DNA of 64,000 nucleotides from Hymenobacter qilianensis (GTDB lineage: Bacteria > Bacteroidota > Bacteroidia > Cytophagales > Hymenobacteraceae). Location: the NCBI RefSeq assembly GCF_014489555.1, contig NZ_CP060784.1:3162001-3226000 (forward strand), written 5' to 3'. Made by a program: the position numbers and the translations under genes. Shown here one piece after another: positions 47,173-58,138 of the stretch; positions within the stretch are counted from its first letter, which is position 1; each line of letters begins with the position of its first letter. The notes below the pieces were generated by a model. That model was not told the DNA's origin, searched no databases, and was given only the letters and a program-made list of their open reading frames with translations.

Positions 47173-49619
47173 TTACCACTTTACTCCCACGGTGAGGAAG
47201 TAACTGCGGCCGTCGGAGGGAAGAATACCGGGGCCGGGGTAGCCAGTGGCGCGGCGGGTAAAGTAAATGTTATTGGTCAGATTGTTCACGCTGCCCTCCA
47301 GTTTCAGCCAACGATGCTCCCATGACACAGAGGCATCCATGACTTGATAAGCCGGAATGCGGCCGACCACGGCCGAAACGCCACCGTCTGTGGCATTGGT
47401 GGCATCCGTGAACTGGTCGGAAAGGTAGGTGTACTGAAAGGATGCTTTTAGGGGGCCGTAGCCCGCTCGCGTGCCGGCTTTTAGGTTTAGGTTTGGCACA
47501 AACTCTACCTGGTTGCCCTTTACGCCAGCTATTTCGCTGGCCGTGTAGCGGCCGTGAATTAGGGCTACGTTGCCAAATGTCGACCACGACCACTGACCGG
47601 CCTGGGGCTGCCACAGGCGCAGCACATCGGCCTCGGCATAGGACTCTACACCCAGAATCAGGGCGCGGCCAATGTTGCCGCGGCGGCGCAGCACCCGGTC
47701 GTTCTCATCGTAGGTCTGCACTTCGCCAATGCGGTTGCCGTAGTTCAGGGCAAACAGGCTCACGTCGTAGGTGAGCCACTGGCCTTGCTCCCCGCGCAGG
47801 CCGGCGTCGGCCGAGAATCCGCGCTCATCCTGGAGGTTGGGGTCGATGACGGCCGAGGGGTTGGCGATGCGCATGTCGCTGAAGGTGATGGAGCGGTAGT
47901 TCTGCGAGATATTGGCGTAAAACTCGTGCTCTTCCTGGGGTTTGTAGCTCACCCCGACGCCTCCCAGCAGGAAGCCGCGCGGGCTGGTGCGCTGCTCATC
48001 CTGGCGCGTTACTTCCGAAATATTGCCGGCCAAATCCCGGTCGACTACGCCATAAAAGCCGTTGGCGCGGGTGCGGATATACTCGAAGCGCAAGCCGGGC
48101 GTAATCGAAACCTGGTCGTTGAGGTACAGAATGTTCTCGGCGAAGAGGGCGACGTTGTGGTTGGGAAAGCGGTAGTCGGAGTAGCTGGAAGTGGAAAGCG
48201 CGTCGGGCTCCACGAAGCGAAAATCGGCGCCTCGGCCGGCGGGGCCGAAGCCCTGAACGCTATGATTATAGCCCCGGTAGTAGCGCGTGCCCAGCAGAAG
48301 CACGCCATTTTTGCCCCCCAGAGTGTAGCGGTTGAGGTAGCGAGCTTCAAGACCAACGTTGCGGAAGTCGCCAGTAATCAGGTCGCGGCCCAGCTCGTTA
48401 TCATCTTTGGTGTCGACACGGTTGGGCCGAAAACCCAAGGACTTGCGCGTGGCTAGCAGGCCGAAGGTGGTCAGGTTGAGGTTGGCGCGCTGGTTCAGCT
48501 TCCAGTCAGCCGAGACGTTGAACAGGTTCCAGTTCACCTCAAACCAGTTCCGCTCCCGGTTCGACTGGCGCGGGTCGCGGGCAAACTGCTGATCGCTCAG
48601 GCCGCCGGGTTGCTGTGCCAAGTAGTCCATGTGTGTTACTTGAGCGCCCACCTTGAAGTTTTCGGTGAACTGGTAGCGCAGGTCGGCGTAGGCGGTTTTG
48701 CTGTCGAAGTTGGAGTTGGGCCGCCATCCATCGCCGCGCTTGTACTGGGCAAAAGTGTAGTAGCTCAGCTTCTTTACCGTGCCGCTCACGCTGTTGAAGG
48801 AGTTAAAAAAACCGTAGGAACCCACAGTTTGCCGCGACGTAATGGCTACAGTCTTGTCAGTCTCAGGAGCGCGCAACTCAAAGTTGATTAGGCCTCCGAA
48901 CTGAGTACCGTATTGCAAAGAAGCCGCTCCGCGCACCAACTGAATACGCTTGATGGCCTCGATGGGCGGCGTATAATAGCTTTCGGGGTAGCCCAAGGCA
49001 TCAGCCGAGATGTCGTAGCCGTTCTGGCGCACGTTAAAGTTGGCCGTGCGGTTGGGGTCGAGGCCGCGCCCTCCGATACTTAATTGCAGGCCACCTTGGT
49101 CATTTTCCCAGATGTTGAGACCCGCCACGCGCGCGTACACCTGCCGAGCATTGTTGGTAGCCAGGTTAGCCACCAGGTTATCGGGGATAATCACTTCCGA
49201 CTTTTTGGCCGCGAAAATGGCCGTTCCCTCCACTTCCCGCAGCCGAGTTTGCCCAAACCGGCTCTGGGGGCAGATACTACTACTTCTTTCAGGGTCCGCT
49301 CGCGGCGCGCCAAGGTAAACTCCTGACGGCCCAAGTTTTCCGTCAGGCTTACTTCCACTCTGAGCGGCTCGTGGCTGATGGAGGAGAGCTGCAACTGCTG
49401 ACGGCCCGGTGCCAGGTTAGGAACTGTAAACAAGCCGGCACTGTCGGTGCGGGCAATCTGGCGGGAGCCTTTCAGGTACACTTCGCAGCCCGCCACGGGC
49501 TGGCCGGTGCTGGCTTCCCGCACTAGGCCGCTGAGCGTGAGGCGTTGGGCCAGGGCAGGATGCTGGAACAGCACGCTAACCACGAGCAGCCAAAAACTAT
49601 AAACCGCTAATCGCATCAT
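47173..49619 (-). CDS. TonB-dependent outer-membrane receptor, frameshift
   Basis: About 815 aa after adding one base at G 49266-49270, which joins VVVSAPQSRFGQTRLREVEG. Signal peptide 1-25; a carboxypeptidase-regulatory-like domain (about 28-105) with LSGLVREASTGQPVAGCEVYL; plug (about 120-235) with NLVANLATNNARQVYARVAG and GGRGLDPNRT; barrel to the end, closing SYFLTVGVKW. The plug and barrel resemble FecA-type iron receptors. It is part of a cluster with HTTM, imelysin and DUF4856 genes that points to iron uptake. Start ATG overlaps the HTTM gene by 23 bases. Confidence 0.9.
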
Positions 49620-50961
49620 CAAAAGGTAAAATCCAAGGCTTGGGCCGCCAAGTATCGGTTTCGCGGGCCAAGTCTACGGTGGAGTCGACATAAGATTTGC
49701 CCAGCCGTCCGTTCAGGCTCACGTAGGCGTCGGCGTACACCTGGGGCGGCGAACGCCCTGGCGGGCGTAATAGTCGCGCAGGTAGTGAGCAAACTGCACC
49801 ATCATGTCGGGCTGGGTAGACAGCATTTTTTCCTGCAACACGCTCAGATGCTCATCGTTGTTCACCAAGCGGGCCCGGCCCGTGGCGCTGTCCACGACTT
49901 TAAACTGCACTTGCCCCATTTTCTCCATAAGCATTACCCGCCACGAAAAACGGTAGCCTTCCTCGGTCCAGAATAGTTCATTGGGATAAAGCAGATAGCG
50001 AAACGGCAAGAGCAACTGCACCACAAAAAAGCCCCCAACCCCAGAAGAAGAAGTTGGCGGGCCACCGGTCGGTACACCAGCGGCGCAGCGGCGCGGGGGC
50101 AAAAGTGGGTAAGCGCAGCACGCGGCTCAGGAACCGCAAAGCCCGCTCGTGCGCTGCAGCCGGGAAAAAAATCAGGGCCGCCACTATCATCACGTACGGA
50201 AACATGCCAATGGGAAAAAGCACGGCCGTAAGCACATGAAACACGACCACGGCCGCGTAGGCGTAGGGCCGGGTGAAGCGGTTGAGCAGAAAAAACGGCA
50301 CTGTCAGGTCGTAGAAAGCACCAAACCAACTGAAAGCGTAGGCCACCCAGGGGTAGCTGAACAGAAAGCCGAGCAGGGGCAGGTCGTTTTTGGCGGGCAG
50401 CCAGATGCGCAACGGCATGGCCTCAAGCAGCCAATCGGAGTTGAGCTTGGCCAAACCAGCATAGAAATACACGATGCCCAATAGCAGCCGCAGAGCATCC
50501 ACGGTCCAGCGGGGCACCTGGTCGTGCCATCGGCGGGGGTGAAGGCGGGCATCCAGGGAAAAGTAGCAGCCCGCCGGCAGCACCATAAGCAGCAGGGCCA
50601 CCAGACTCACAAAATAGTAGTGGTTCAGATAAGTGCTTTTGTCCATGAGCTCTATGTAAGTAAAGCTCAGAAACAGCCCGATGGCCGCCGCGCGGTACCA
50701 CCAGCCCACGGCTACGAGCAAGGCGCACAGGCCACACACCGCAAAAAGCCCATACGTAAGCGGCCCCAGGGGCTTTATCCACTCAAAGCCATAATAGGAA
50801 AAGAAAAACTTGGGCTTCAGATACAGCTCCGCAATCCAACCCTTACTCCAGAAACGAACTACGCTGGCCAGTACCAGCAGGCCAAAAGCCAACCGGAACG
50901 TAGCCAGCGGAGCCGCTGAGGTGTAGGTATGCAAGTAGCGCTGCAGGTGGCGATCCAGCAT
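49597..50961 (-). CDS. HTTM-domain membrane protein, three frameshifts
   Basis: About 455 aa after adding one base at each of C 50039-50042, C 50032-50036 and G 49743-49746. HTTM proteins share the membrane core of vitamin K-dependent carboxylase. LATFRLAFGLLVLASVVRFW starts the membrane core (about 15-290), with NHYYFV and LLMVLPAGCYFSLDA. The soluble tail has LPFRYLLYPNELFWTEEGYR, RFSWRVMLMEK, and VYADAYVSLNGRLGKSYVD at the end. Chemistry in bacteria is unknown, but it is regularly found in iron clusters. Its start overlaps the imelysin stop by one base. Confidence 0.83.
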
Positions 50962-52081
50962 TAGTCGCCGTCGTTGTCGACGTAAGTAACGGTGATACCC
51001 AGCGCCGAGGTCATATCTACTTTGATCATGCGGACAGCCTTCTGCATCTCATTATACGCGGCTACCGCGTCGGCATTGCGGGTGCGGATGGTGGCGTACA
51101 GGTCGGGGCTCAGGGAGCTTAGCTTCTGGTATGATACGCCGAGCTGAGCGTTAACCAAGTCGCTCAGGGTCTGGTTGGTGCGGCTGTCTTTGGCCCCCAG
51201 CGCATTGAGGTAAGCTTTCAGGGAAGGCTGACTGGCACTACGGCCGTTGAAAAACAGTTGAACCGCCGCGTGGGCCGTGGCAGCTAGCTGCACGGGCAGC
51301 TCTCCACGGAAATAATACGCTTCAATCTTATCGGGGCGGGGTTACCCGTCATCGTACCGGCCGGGATACCTACTTTGCCCGCCCGCAGGTAGCGCTCAAA
51401 ATACAGAGAGTAGGCATTGATTACCCGCGACAGGGAGCTGCTGGCGTCGGTGCCGACGTTGTTGATGAAGGTGTTGCGGTAAGAGCCATTCCACTCTCCG
51501 TACACCTTGCCGAACTTCTCATCCATTTTGGCCACCACATCCGTGAGGTAGCGGCGGTGATTGGCGGAGGCTACGTACTGCTGCACGATGGCCGCGTCAT
51601 CGGCGGCCAGGCCGTTGAGCAGATAGTCCAAAGCCGGAAAGCCTTGCTGGGGAATGGCCGTGGCCAGGTCGAAGTTGTACGTGCCGGAGCTGATGTTCTG
51701 GCGGATGCCGACGGCATCGGTGGGGTAGATGTTGAAGTGGTTGCGCAGGCTCACGGTTTCGGCGGGGCCAAACTCAAACATTTCTACTTTCTGCCATTCC
51801 ACATAAGCTTGCTGCCAGGCCTGACGGGCGTCCAGCAGGGTGGCCGTAGTGGGCGCGGCCGTGAAAGCGGTCGTCTTGGTTTTCAGGGCCGCCAACTTAT
51901 CGTTGAAGCGCTGGTAGCCAGGTTTTACCAAGCTGTCGGCCCACTGGGTGAGTAGGGCTTTGCGGTCGGGCGTGGTGCCGGGGTTAGGTTCCGGGGTGCC
52001 GCTGCTGGGGTCTTTCTGGCAGCTGAGCATCACCAAGGCCATAAGCAGGATGGAGAGAGCGGAAATGAGCGTCTTTTTCAT
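50961..52081 (-). CDS. Imelysin-family lipoprotein, frameshift
   Basis: About 373 aa after adding one base in the G run 51333-51336, which joins APDKIEAYYFRGELPVQLAA. Lipobox MLSC (Cys21). The helical imelysin (peptidase M75/EfeO-like) domain runs about 45-340 with QAYVEWQKVEMFEFGPAE, NIYPTDA and GFPALDYLLNG. Such proteins bind iron in the periplasm. Proteolysis is not supported. It lies between HTTM and DUF4856 genes, same strand, one transcript likely. Confidence 0.88.
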
Positions 52082-52166
52082 TGGACCGGTTATTATTGCC
52101 AAAACCGCCCTGAACAGCTTGCTGATCAGGGCGGTAGTTGTAGTCCGCTAGCGGGCGGACCTAAGA

Positions 52167-53315
52167 CTATTGAATGCTAAACTTTGACTTAATGGCATTG
52201 ATAGCGACATCGGCCTGGGCATTGGTCAGGCTCCAGGCACCCTGGCTGCCGGACAGCAAGCCATTGAGCAGGCCATCGGAGAAGGCCGCGTCGGCCCCGT
52301 ATTTCGTGCAGAAGCGCAGGGAATAGATAAAGCCGAGTCCTTCGCCGAGGGCATGGGCTTTGGCAGGCAGATCGGGTAAGCTCTTCCAGTTGTTCAGGTA
52401 AGAAACTGCCGACAAGGCAATGGTCTTTTCGAGCTCCGTGCGGATTAGGTCGGCCTGGGCCTTCAGCGTAGCCTTGTCGTTGTTGACAATGGCGGCGCGG
52501 CCTTTCAGGAAAGCCATATATACGCCGGGCGAGGCCGGGCCGTTTTTCTCATTCAGGTAGCCGGCCAGGAAACGCTCCCGCGGCGTGACGTTGATGTCAG
52601 TGACCATAATGGCATTGGTGGTCATGTAGCCGTAGGCCATGTCCCAGTTGTGTTCCAGTTCCGTGTAGGGCTTGCCCTCAACGGTCTTGCTGTTGTTGGC
52701 GTTCAGCGCCTGGTCGGTCAGCAATACGTTGTCGATCTGATCAAGCAGCAAGGCTCCGATTAGTGCCTTCTGAATCACCTGATTTACCTCAACCCCTTTA
52801 CCATCAACCAGGTAGCGGCCAAGGCGACCGGCGTTGCCGGGTGTGGCCGTATTGTTCACCGACTGGCTAGCCACCGCTAAAGCGGCCAGATTATTATCAA
52901 TATAAGTGCGGACTGCCTCGGCGTTGGTTGTGGGGAAAGAGGCGGCCGTAGCAGTGCGCAGCTGCACCCCTGAGGAGTTTAGGGCCGCTGCCGAAAATGG
53001 GGCGCCCGTATTGCTGTAATAGTTGCGCAGGGTAGCGGCATCCAGAGTGGAGGGAGTAGCTGGCGCAGCTACGGCCACCTTGGCCATATAGGTATTCAGC
53101 TCCGAGAACATATCCAGGCGCACTGCTGCGGTGCCTAGGTCAACGGTCGATTGCCCGCTGGCATCCTTGAATGACTCGGTGTATTTAGAACTAGAGGTTA
53201 GCGTAGCAGCATCAATGCTTGTCCGCAAGGCTGGCGCCGTTTCGTTTTCATTTTTGTCACAAGCAGTAAAGCCAAAAGCTAGGGCGACTACTGCGGCAGC
53301 GTATTTAAACGACAT
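52167..53315 (-). CDS. DUF4856 lipoprotein
   Basis: 382 aa. Lipobox FTAC (Cys19). The helical DUF4856 region covers about 40-380, with LDMFSELNTYMAKV, NYYSNTGAPF, ELEHNWDMAYGY and HALGEGLGFIYSLRF. Helical all through, like imelysin relatives, and always iron-linked in this phylum. First gene of the cluster. On the minus strand TATATTTG (53349-53356) lies 34 bases before the ATG at 53315 and is the likely -7 box. Confidence 0.88.
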   Translation of the reverse strand: MSFKYAAAVVALAFGFTACDKNENETAPALRTSIDAATLTSSSKYTESFKDASGQSTVDLGTAAVRLDMFSELNTYMAKVAVAAPATPSTLDAATLRNYYSNTGAPFSAAALNSSGVQLRTATAASFPTTNAEAVRTYIDNNLAALAVASQSVNNTATPGNAGRLGRYLVDGKGVEVNQVIQKALIGALLLDQIDNVLLTDQALNANNSKTVEGKPYTELEHNWDMAYGYMTTNAIMVTDINVTPRERFLAGYLNEKNGPASPGVYMAFLKGRAAIVNNDKATLKAQADLIRTELEKTIALSAVSYLNNWKSLPDLPAKAHALGEGLGFIYSLRFCTKYGADAAFSDGLLNGLLSGSQGAWSLTNAQADVAINAIKSKFSIQ

Positions 53316-53348
53316 GTTAGGTAAGGTACAGGTTAGGATTTGATGCTG

Positions 53349-53356
53349 CAAATATA
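53349..53356 (-). promoter_or_regulatory. -7 promoter box of the iron cluster
   Basis: CAAATATA on the plus strand reads TATATTTG on the minus strand, a match to TAnnTTTG, 34 bases from the DUF4856 start. No clear -33 TTTG and no recognisable Fur box. Confidence 0.5.
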
Positions 53357-53605
53357 GAGGTGTTATCTGGAATGCTTATAAATAGCCATCCCTTTTTTAG
53401 AAATTTTCTAAAGAGTGAGATGCTAATCCCGAAAAGCAATTGATTAACAAGCAGCGAACCGAGTTCTCCAGTTGAGCTACTCAAGGAGAAAATGCTGAGT
53501 ATTGGCTTAACGGGGCATATATGAAGGGGCAGCCAGTTGGCTGAACAGCTGCCCTTTAAACAATCACCAAAAAATGCCCCCCAAGGATCGGTTGGGCTCT
53601 ACCTG

Positions 53606-54637
53606 CTAAACAACAGCCTGCGCTACGGGCGCCAACTCAAATACTTCGGCCAGCAATTCATAGGAACGCAGCCTGTCAGCAAAGTCGTAGGTGATGGTTA
53701 CGGCGGTAATTTCCTCTACTCCATAAGATGCGGCCAGTGCGGTAAGTTGGGCGTGTACTTGCTCGGGTGTGCCGCTTACCATGCGCTGCCGATGATACGT
53801 GAGACGAGCACGCAGCTCGGGCGTAAGCGGGTAATCGCGCACGGTATCGTAAGAACCGATAGAGGTTCGGTCGCCGGTTTCGAGCTTCAGCATTTGTAGG
53901 GCCAGCGATTCTGCCAGTTCGGTGGCTTTTGCTTCCGTATCGGCGCACAGCACGAAAAGGGCCACCGTAGCACGCGGCGCGGCCAACTCATCCGACGGCC
54001 GGAAACGCTCCTTGTACAGCCGCACCATGTCAGGGCCTCCGACGGGATTGATGAAATGGGCAAACGAGAACGAAGCTCCCAAATGCGCCGCAAACAGCCC
54101 GCTTTGCCCGCTGGAGCTGAGCAGCCACAGCTCCGGCATGGTGGTAGCAAAAGGCGCGGCCTTCACTTTTTCATGAACGGTGTTAGGTGTTACCTCATCG
54201 CGCAGGAAACCCCGCAGATCCATGAGCTGGTCTACAAAATCTTCATCGCGGAAGGTGTTTTGGGAATTAAGCACATGGGCCGTGAGGCGGTCGGTGCCGG
54301 GCGCGCGGCCAATACCTAAGTCAATGCGGCCGGGGTAAAGCGTTTCGAGCAGGCGAAAGTTTTCGGCCACCTTCAAGGCGCTATAGTGGGGCAGCATTAC
54401 ACCACCGGAGCCCAAGCGAATATGCTGAGTTTCAGCCCCCAAGCGTCCTAAAAGAACCTCGGGAGTTGAGCCGGCCAGCGTACCGGTATTATGATGCTCC
54501 GACACCCAGAAGCGGGTGTAGCCCAGTTGATCGGTGAGGCGAGCGAGCTGTATCGTTTCTTCAAGCGCCTGGCGGGCCGTGCCGCCCTGCCGAACGGGAG
54601 ACTGGTCGAGGACGCTGAGGCGAAGTGTATTGGTCAT
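53606..54637 (-). CDS. LLM-class flavin-dependent oxidoreductase
   Basis: 343 aa, luciferase-like TIM barrel using reduced flavin. LSVLDQSPVRQGG opens the fold. GYTRFWVSEHHNTGTLAGSTPE, IRLGSGGVMLPHYSALKVAENF and RIDLGIGRAPGTD are typical of the group-1 luciferase-like monooxygenases of this phylum. Substrate unknown. A C-run motif copy lies past its stop at 53577. Confidence 0.9.
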   Translation of the reverse strand: MTNTLRLSVLDQSPVRQGGTARQALEETIQLARLTDQLGYTRFWVSEHHNTGTLAGSTPEVLLGRLGAETQHIRLGSGGVMLPHYSALKVAENFRLLETLYPGRIDLGIGRAPGTDRLTAHVLNSQNTFRDEDFVDQLMDLRGFLRDEVTPNTVHEKVKAAPFATTMPELWLLSSSGQSGLFAAHLGASFSFAHFINPVGGPDMVRLYKERFRPSDELAAPRATVALFVLCADTEAKATELAESLALQMLKLETGDRTSIGSYDTVRDYPLTPELRARLTYHRQRMVSGTPEQVHAQLTALAASYGVEEITAVTITYDFADRLRSYELLAEVFELAPVAQAVV

Positions 54638-54729
54638 GATGCGAGTTTGTATAGCCTTGTAACGGATGCTATAACCCCAAGGCGACTCATCATGTTCAGT
54701 CTATACCGTTTGGTTGGCCTGCTGCGCAG

Positions 54730-56319
54730 CTACTCGGCGGCTACGGCCACGGGTTGGCTGATGGCGTTGCTCTTGCGCAGCGGCAACTCTGGAATAAACA
54801 ATGTTGCTACCCACCCAGCCATTACCAATAATAAGGTACAGAGATAGATACGGGAAATAGAGTGCGTAAAGGCTGCCCGAACAGCCGGTGTAGAATTGCC
54901 GGCAACCTCAGCCAGGCCGGGGGGTAAACTGGGTCCTTCCGTGACGCTTACCTCTGTAGATGTGGCCGGCCCGGCAAGCGTGGCAGGCAACGACTGAGCT
55001 AAATTGAAGGTAAGTATCGCGCCGAGCCCAGCCGCGGCAATAGCGCCGCCAATCTGCCGGAAAAACTGGCTGGCCGATGTTGCCTGACCCAGCAAACGGG
55101 GCTCGATGGCATTCTGTACCGCCAGCGTATAAAGCGGCATGCTAGGCCCAAGCCCTAAGCCGCAGAGTACGACGTAAAACACTACCTGATAGTAAGTTAC
55201 GTCGGCGGACATGTTGGCCAGCAGACCTAGCCCGATCATCAGCACTACGCCGCCGCCCAGCATCCAGCGCTTGTAGTGGCCGAAGCGCGACACCATTTGG
55301 CCCGCCAGCATGGAGCCTGTTACTACTCCCAACGAGAGCGGAATAAGGCTAACTCCCGCCTGCGTAGCGGTCGTGCCCAGCACGTTCACCATGAATAAGG
55401 GTTCGAAAATAATAATGCTCAAAAAAGCCCCCCCGAGGAGAAACAGCGCCAGATTGGCCGTCCGAAACACCTTATTGTCGAACAGCGAGAAGTCGAGAAT
55501 GGGGTTGGCGGCGCGGCGTGACCGAACCACGAACAGCGTAAGCGCCGCCAGGGCCAAGGCAAAAAGGCCCAGCGTAGTCGGCGAGGTCCAGCCGTACACG
55601 GCTTTATTCAGCTGCAACGCTATTACCAACGGCCCTAGTCCCAGCATCAGCAGTATGGCGGCCAGATAGTCGAGGGGCTGCTGCTCCCCACGGGGGCGTA
55701 AGGCTGGCATCCGGGACAGGATAAACCACAAGGCCAGGGCCCCCAGCGGGATGTTGACATAAAAAACCAGGCGCCAGCCTTCTACGCCCGGCAGCAGTCC
55801 GTCGCCGTGGTCGGTTAAAAGGCCCCCCAGAAAGGGTCCCAGCACCGACGATAAGCCAAACGTGGCTCCCACAAAGCCCTGGTACTTACCGCGTTCGGCG
55901 GGCGGAAATAAGTCAGCAATGATGATGAAGGCCATGGCAAACAGTCCGGCTCCGCCAAGACCCTGAATGGCCCGGAAGATGATCAGCTGACTCATACCAT
56001 CGCCGAGTAGGGGCAAGGTGCCGAATTCGCCCGCCAGTCCGCACAATGCCGAGCCAAACAAGAACACCAGAACAGCCGTGACCTCAATGGTGCGCCGCGA
56101 GTACATATCGGCCAGCTTGCCATAAATGGGCACCAGGGCTGTGCTGGCCACTAAGTAAGCGGTAGCAACCCACGTAAAACGATCGAGGCCGTGCAGGTCG
56201 CCCACGATGCGCGGCAGGGCTGTGGCCACAATGGTTTGGTCGAGGGAGCCCAGGAAAAGGGCCAGCAGCACACCGGCCAAAGTCATCAGCTTGGTGCGTT
56301 GGGTAAGCGAGTCAGTCAT
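54730..56319 (-). CDS. MFS drug-efflux transporter, DHA2 family
   Basis: 529 aa with 14 predicted membrane helices. LFLGSLDQTIVATALPRIVGDL is helix 1 with the Asp motif, YLVASTALVPIYGKLADMYSRR is motif A, and ILGxLLG-type motif C reads SVLGPFLGGLLTD. Proton-driven export of drugs or small amphipathic compounds is expected. Two motif runs (55428, 55823) are in frame. The GlyPro-rich periplasmic loop near the C-terminus contains LPPGLAEVAG. ATG 56319 is preferred over an upstream TTG. Confidence 0.92.
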   Translation of the reverse strand: MTDSLTQRTKLMTLAGVLLALFLGSLDQTIVATALPRIVGDLHGLDRFTWVATAYLVASTALVPIYGKLADMYSRRTIEVTAVLVFLFGSALCGLAGEFGTLPLLGDGMSQLIIFRAIQGLGGAGLFAMAFIIIADLFPPAERGKYQGFVGATFGLSSVLGPFLGGLLTDHGDGLLPGVEGWRLVFYVNIPLGALALWFILSRMPALRPRGEQQPLDYLAAILLMLGLGPLVIALQLNKAVYGWTSPTTLGLFALALAALTLFVVRSRRAANPILDFSLFDNKVFRTANLALFLLGGAFLSIIIFEPLFMVNVLGTTATQAGVSLIPLSLGVVTGSMLAGQMVSRFGHYKRWMLGGGVVLMIGLGLLANMSADVTYYQVVFYVVLCGLGLGPSMPLYTLAVQNAIEPRLLGQATSASQFFRQIGGAIAAAGLGAILTFNLAQSLPATLAGPATSTEVSVTEGPSLPPGLAEVAGNSTPAVRAAFTHSISRIYLCTLLLVMAGWVATLFIPELPLRKSNAISQPVAVAAE

Positions 56320-56526
56320 ATTCAAACGGGTCGGACTGAGGTACGCGGTATCCGGCGCTTAGTTGGAATCAGGCAGCAACTGCCGCCGGATATGATCGGA
56401 AATTCAACTCTAAAGTTGCCACAATACATGAAGCAGAGCGTGCTCACGCCACAAATGTTTTGGATAAATAAGAAACAGCCAACCCAGCAAACTACCTTCG
56501 CCGGCATTATTCAAAAAAGCCCCCAG

Positions 56527-57297
56527 ATGACGCTCACCCTGGCCTTACTGTGTTTTTTTGCCTTTCTGGCTGGTTTCGTGGATTCGATGGTGGGCGGCGG
56601 CGGCCTGATTCAGCTGCCGGCTATGTTGCTGCTGCTCAAAGGCGTGCCCGTGCCTGTTGTATTCGGAACGGGGAAAGTGTCATCGTTGGCGGGCACGGCC
56701 ACGGCTCTGTGGCGCTACTCGGGGCGGGTGCCTATGCAGTGGCGCAGCGTGGGCGCGGCAGCAATTACGGCCGGCTTGTTTTCTTTCGCCGGCGCACGGG
56801 TGGTAAGTCTGCTGCCCAGCGAGCTGCTGCGGCCGTTGGTGCTGGGCTTGTTGGTTGTGATTGCCGCGTATACGTTCTGGCGCAAAGATTTTGGTGCAAT
56901 TCACGCCCCGCGTCTTACGCCCAGCCGCGAAACGCTCTACGGCGTGCTGGTAGGCGCGATTCTGGGTTTCTACGACGGTTTTTTTGGCCCCGGTACGGGC
57001 AGTTTGCTGCTGTTTGCCTTCGTGGGGCTGTTTGGCTACGACTTTCTCACCGCTTCGGCTTCGGCCAAACTGGTGAACGTGGCCACCAACCTCACCAGTC
57101 TGCTTTACTTTGCCTTCACCGACCAGATTCTCTATCACATTGCCCTGCCCATGGCCGCCTGCAATATGCTGGGCTCTACGCTCGGGGCCCGCATGGCTTT
57201 AAAGCAAGGTACTGGCTTCGTGCGCGTGCTGTTTCTGGTGGTCGTCTGCGGCATCATTTTGAAGCTGGCGTACGATACGTTTGGCCACGCAGCTTAA
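56527..57297 (+). CDS. TauE/SafE-family permease
   Basis: 256 aa, eight membrane helices. FLAGFVDSMVGGGGLIQLPAML and the second-repeat GFYDGFFGPGTGSLLLFAFV are the two family signatures. Such permeases export sulphite, sulphonates or related anions. The ATG 56527 is chosen because the signal starts there (MTLTLALLCFFAFL). A longer open frame reaches into the spacer. A C-run motif copy ends right at the start codon (AAAAAAGCCCCCAG then ATG). Confidence 0.9.
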   Translation: MTLTLALLCFFAFLAGFVDSMVGGGGLIQLPAMLLLLKGVPVPVVFGTGKVSSLAGTATALWRYSGRVPMQWRSVGAAAITAGLFSFAGARVVSLLPSELLRPLVLGLLVVIAAYTFWRKDFGAIHAPRLTPSRETLYGVLVGAILGFYDGFFGPGTGSLLLFAFVGLFGYDFLTASASAKLVNVATNLTSLLYFAFTDQILYHIALPMAACNMLGSTLGARMALKQGTGFVRVLFLVVVCGIILKLAYDTFGHAA

Positions 57298-57374
57298 TCT
57301 CAGATTTGCTTAAGAACCTCAGCATCAATTCGCTGTCATCAACATTAGTGCGCCTTATCTTGGCAAAAACATCT

Positions 57375-58049
57375 ATGATTCTTCGATTCTATCCTCTGAT
57401 TCTGGGAACATTATTATTGGTTGGCTGTGATAACACTTCCACCGCCTCTGATGCCGTACAATCACAAATGGGTAGCGCTGGTGCTATTGATTCAGCCTCG
57501 GCTCGCACGTATCGGTTACGGCTCACGCAATTAGGCGCCGCCGATCAGCAAGACAGGCAGGAGTTTATGACTACGCTGCGTCAATACGGTCCGGGCTCAA
57601 CTCAGTTCGCTACTGTCCGCCGCCAGATGGAACACCAGGATTCAGTGCGCTTGCGGGAGTTTTTGGCACTTGAAAAACGCTATGGCTGGCCACAGAAAAG
57701 CCAGGTAGGGGCCGAAGGCGTAGGATACGCCTATCTGTTAATCCAGCATTCGCCGGAACAGATTCAGGTTAGCTACCAGTCTAAAATTCAGGCTTCTTAC
57801 GAGCGCGGGGAGCTCTCCGGAGCTGATTATGCGACGTATCTGGATCGGATGCTTGGGTATCAGGGGAAGCCGCAACGCTATGGTACTCAATACGCTATCC
57901 GGGTATTATCGAATGGTCGGGAAGAAAGCTATCTGCTGCCCATTGAGGACCTTTCGCAGGTCGATGAGCGCCGCGAAACCGTGCAGCTAGAGCCTCTGCT
58001 GCCCCAGCTCGTGCCCGGAACGCTGGTTTTCAAGCCGGGAATGAAGTGA
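57375..58049 (+). CDS. DUF6624-like lipoprotein
   Basis: 224 aa. Lipobox LLVGC (Cys16). The body has FLALEKRYGWPQKSQVGAEG, AYLLIQHSPEQ and YLDRMLGYQGKPQRYGTQY, as in DUF6624 proteins. Function unknown. It lies 77 bases after the permease and probably ends at the terminator 58087. Confidence 0.8.
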   Translation: MILRFYPLILGTLLLVGCDNTSTASDAVQSQMGSAGAIDSASARTYRLRLTQLGAADQQDRQEFMTTLRQYGPGSTQFATVRRQMEHQDSVRLREFLALEKRYGWPQKSQVGAEGVGYAYLLIQHSPEQIQVSYQSKIQASYERGELSGADYATYLDRMLGYQGKPQRYGTQYAIRVLSNGREESYLLPIEDLSQVDERRETVQLEPLLPQLVPGTLVFKPGMK

Positions 58050-58086
58050 TGTGCTTCTGAAATATATAGTTCTAGATTCAAAGCAT

Positions 58087-58122
58087 AAAAAAGCCCCCAG
58101 AAACTCTCTGGGGGGCTTTTTT
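58087..58122. terminator. Terminator between convergent genes
   Basis: AAAAAAGCCCCC pairs with GGGGGGCTTTTTT. A motif pair shared by the DUF6624 gene and the convergent gene at 58139. Confidence 0.85.
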
Positions 58123-58138
58123 GCTTGCAAGAAAGTGT

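Noticed and set aside
56191..56526. Long N-terminus of the TauE/SafE permease
   Set aside because: It overlaps the divergent MFS gene and is not hydrophobic. ATG 56527 starts the first helix.
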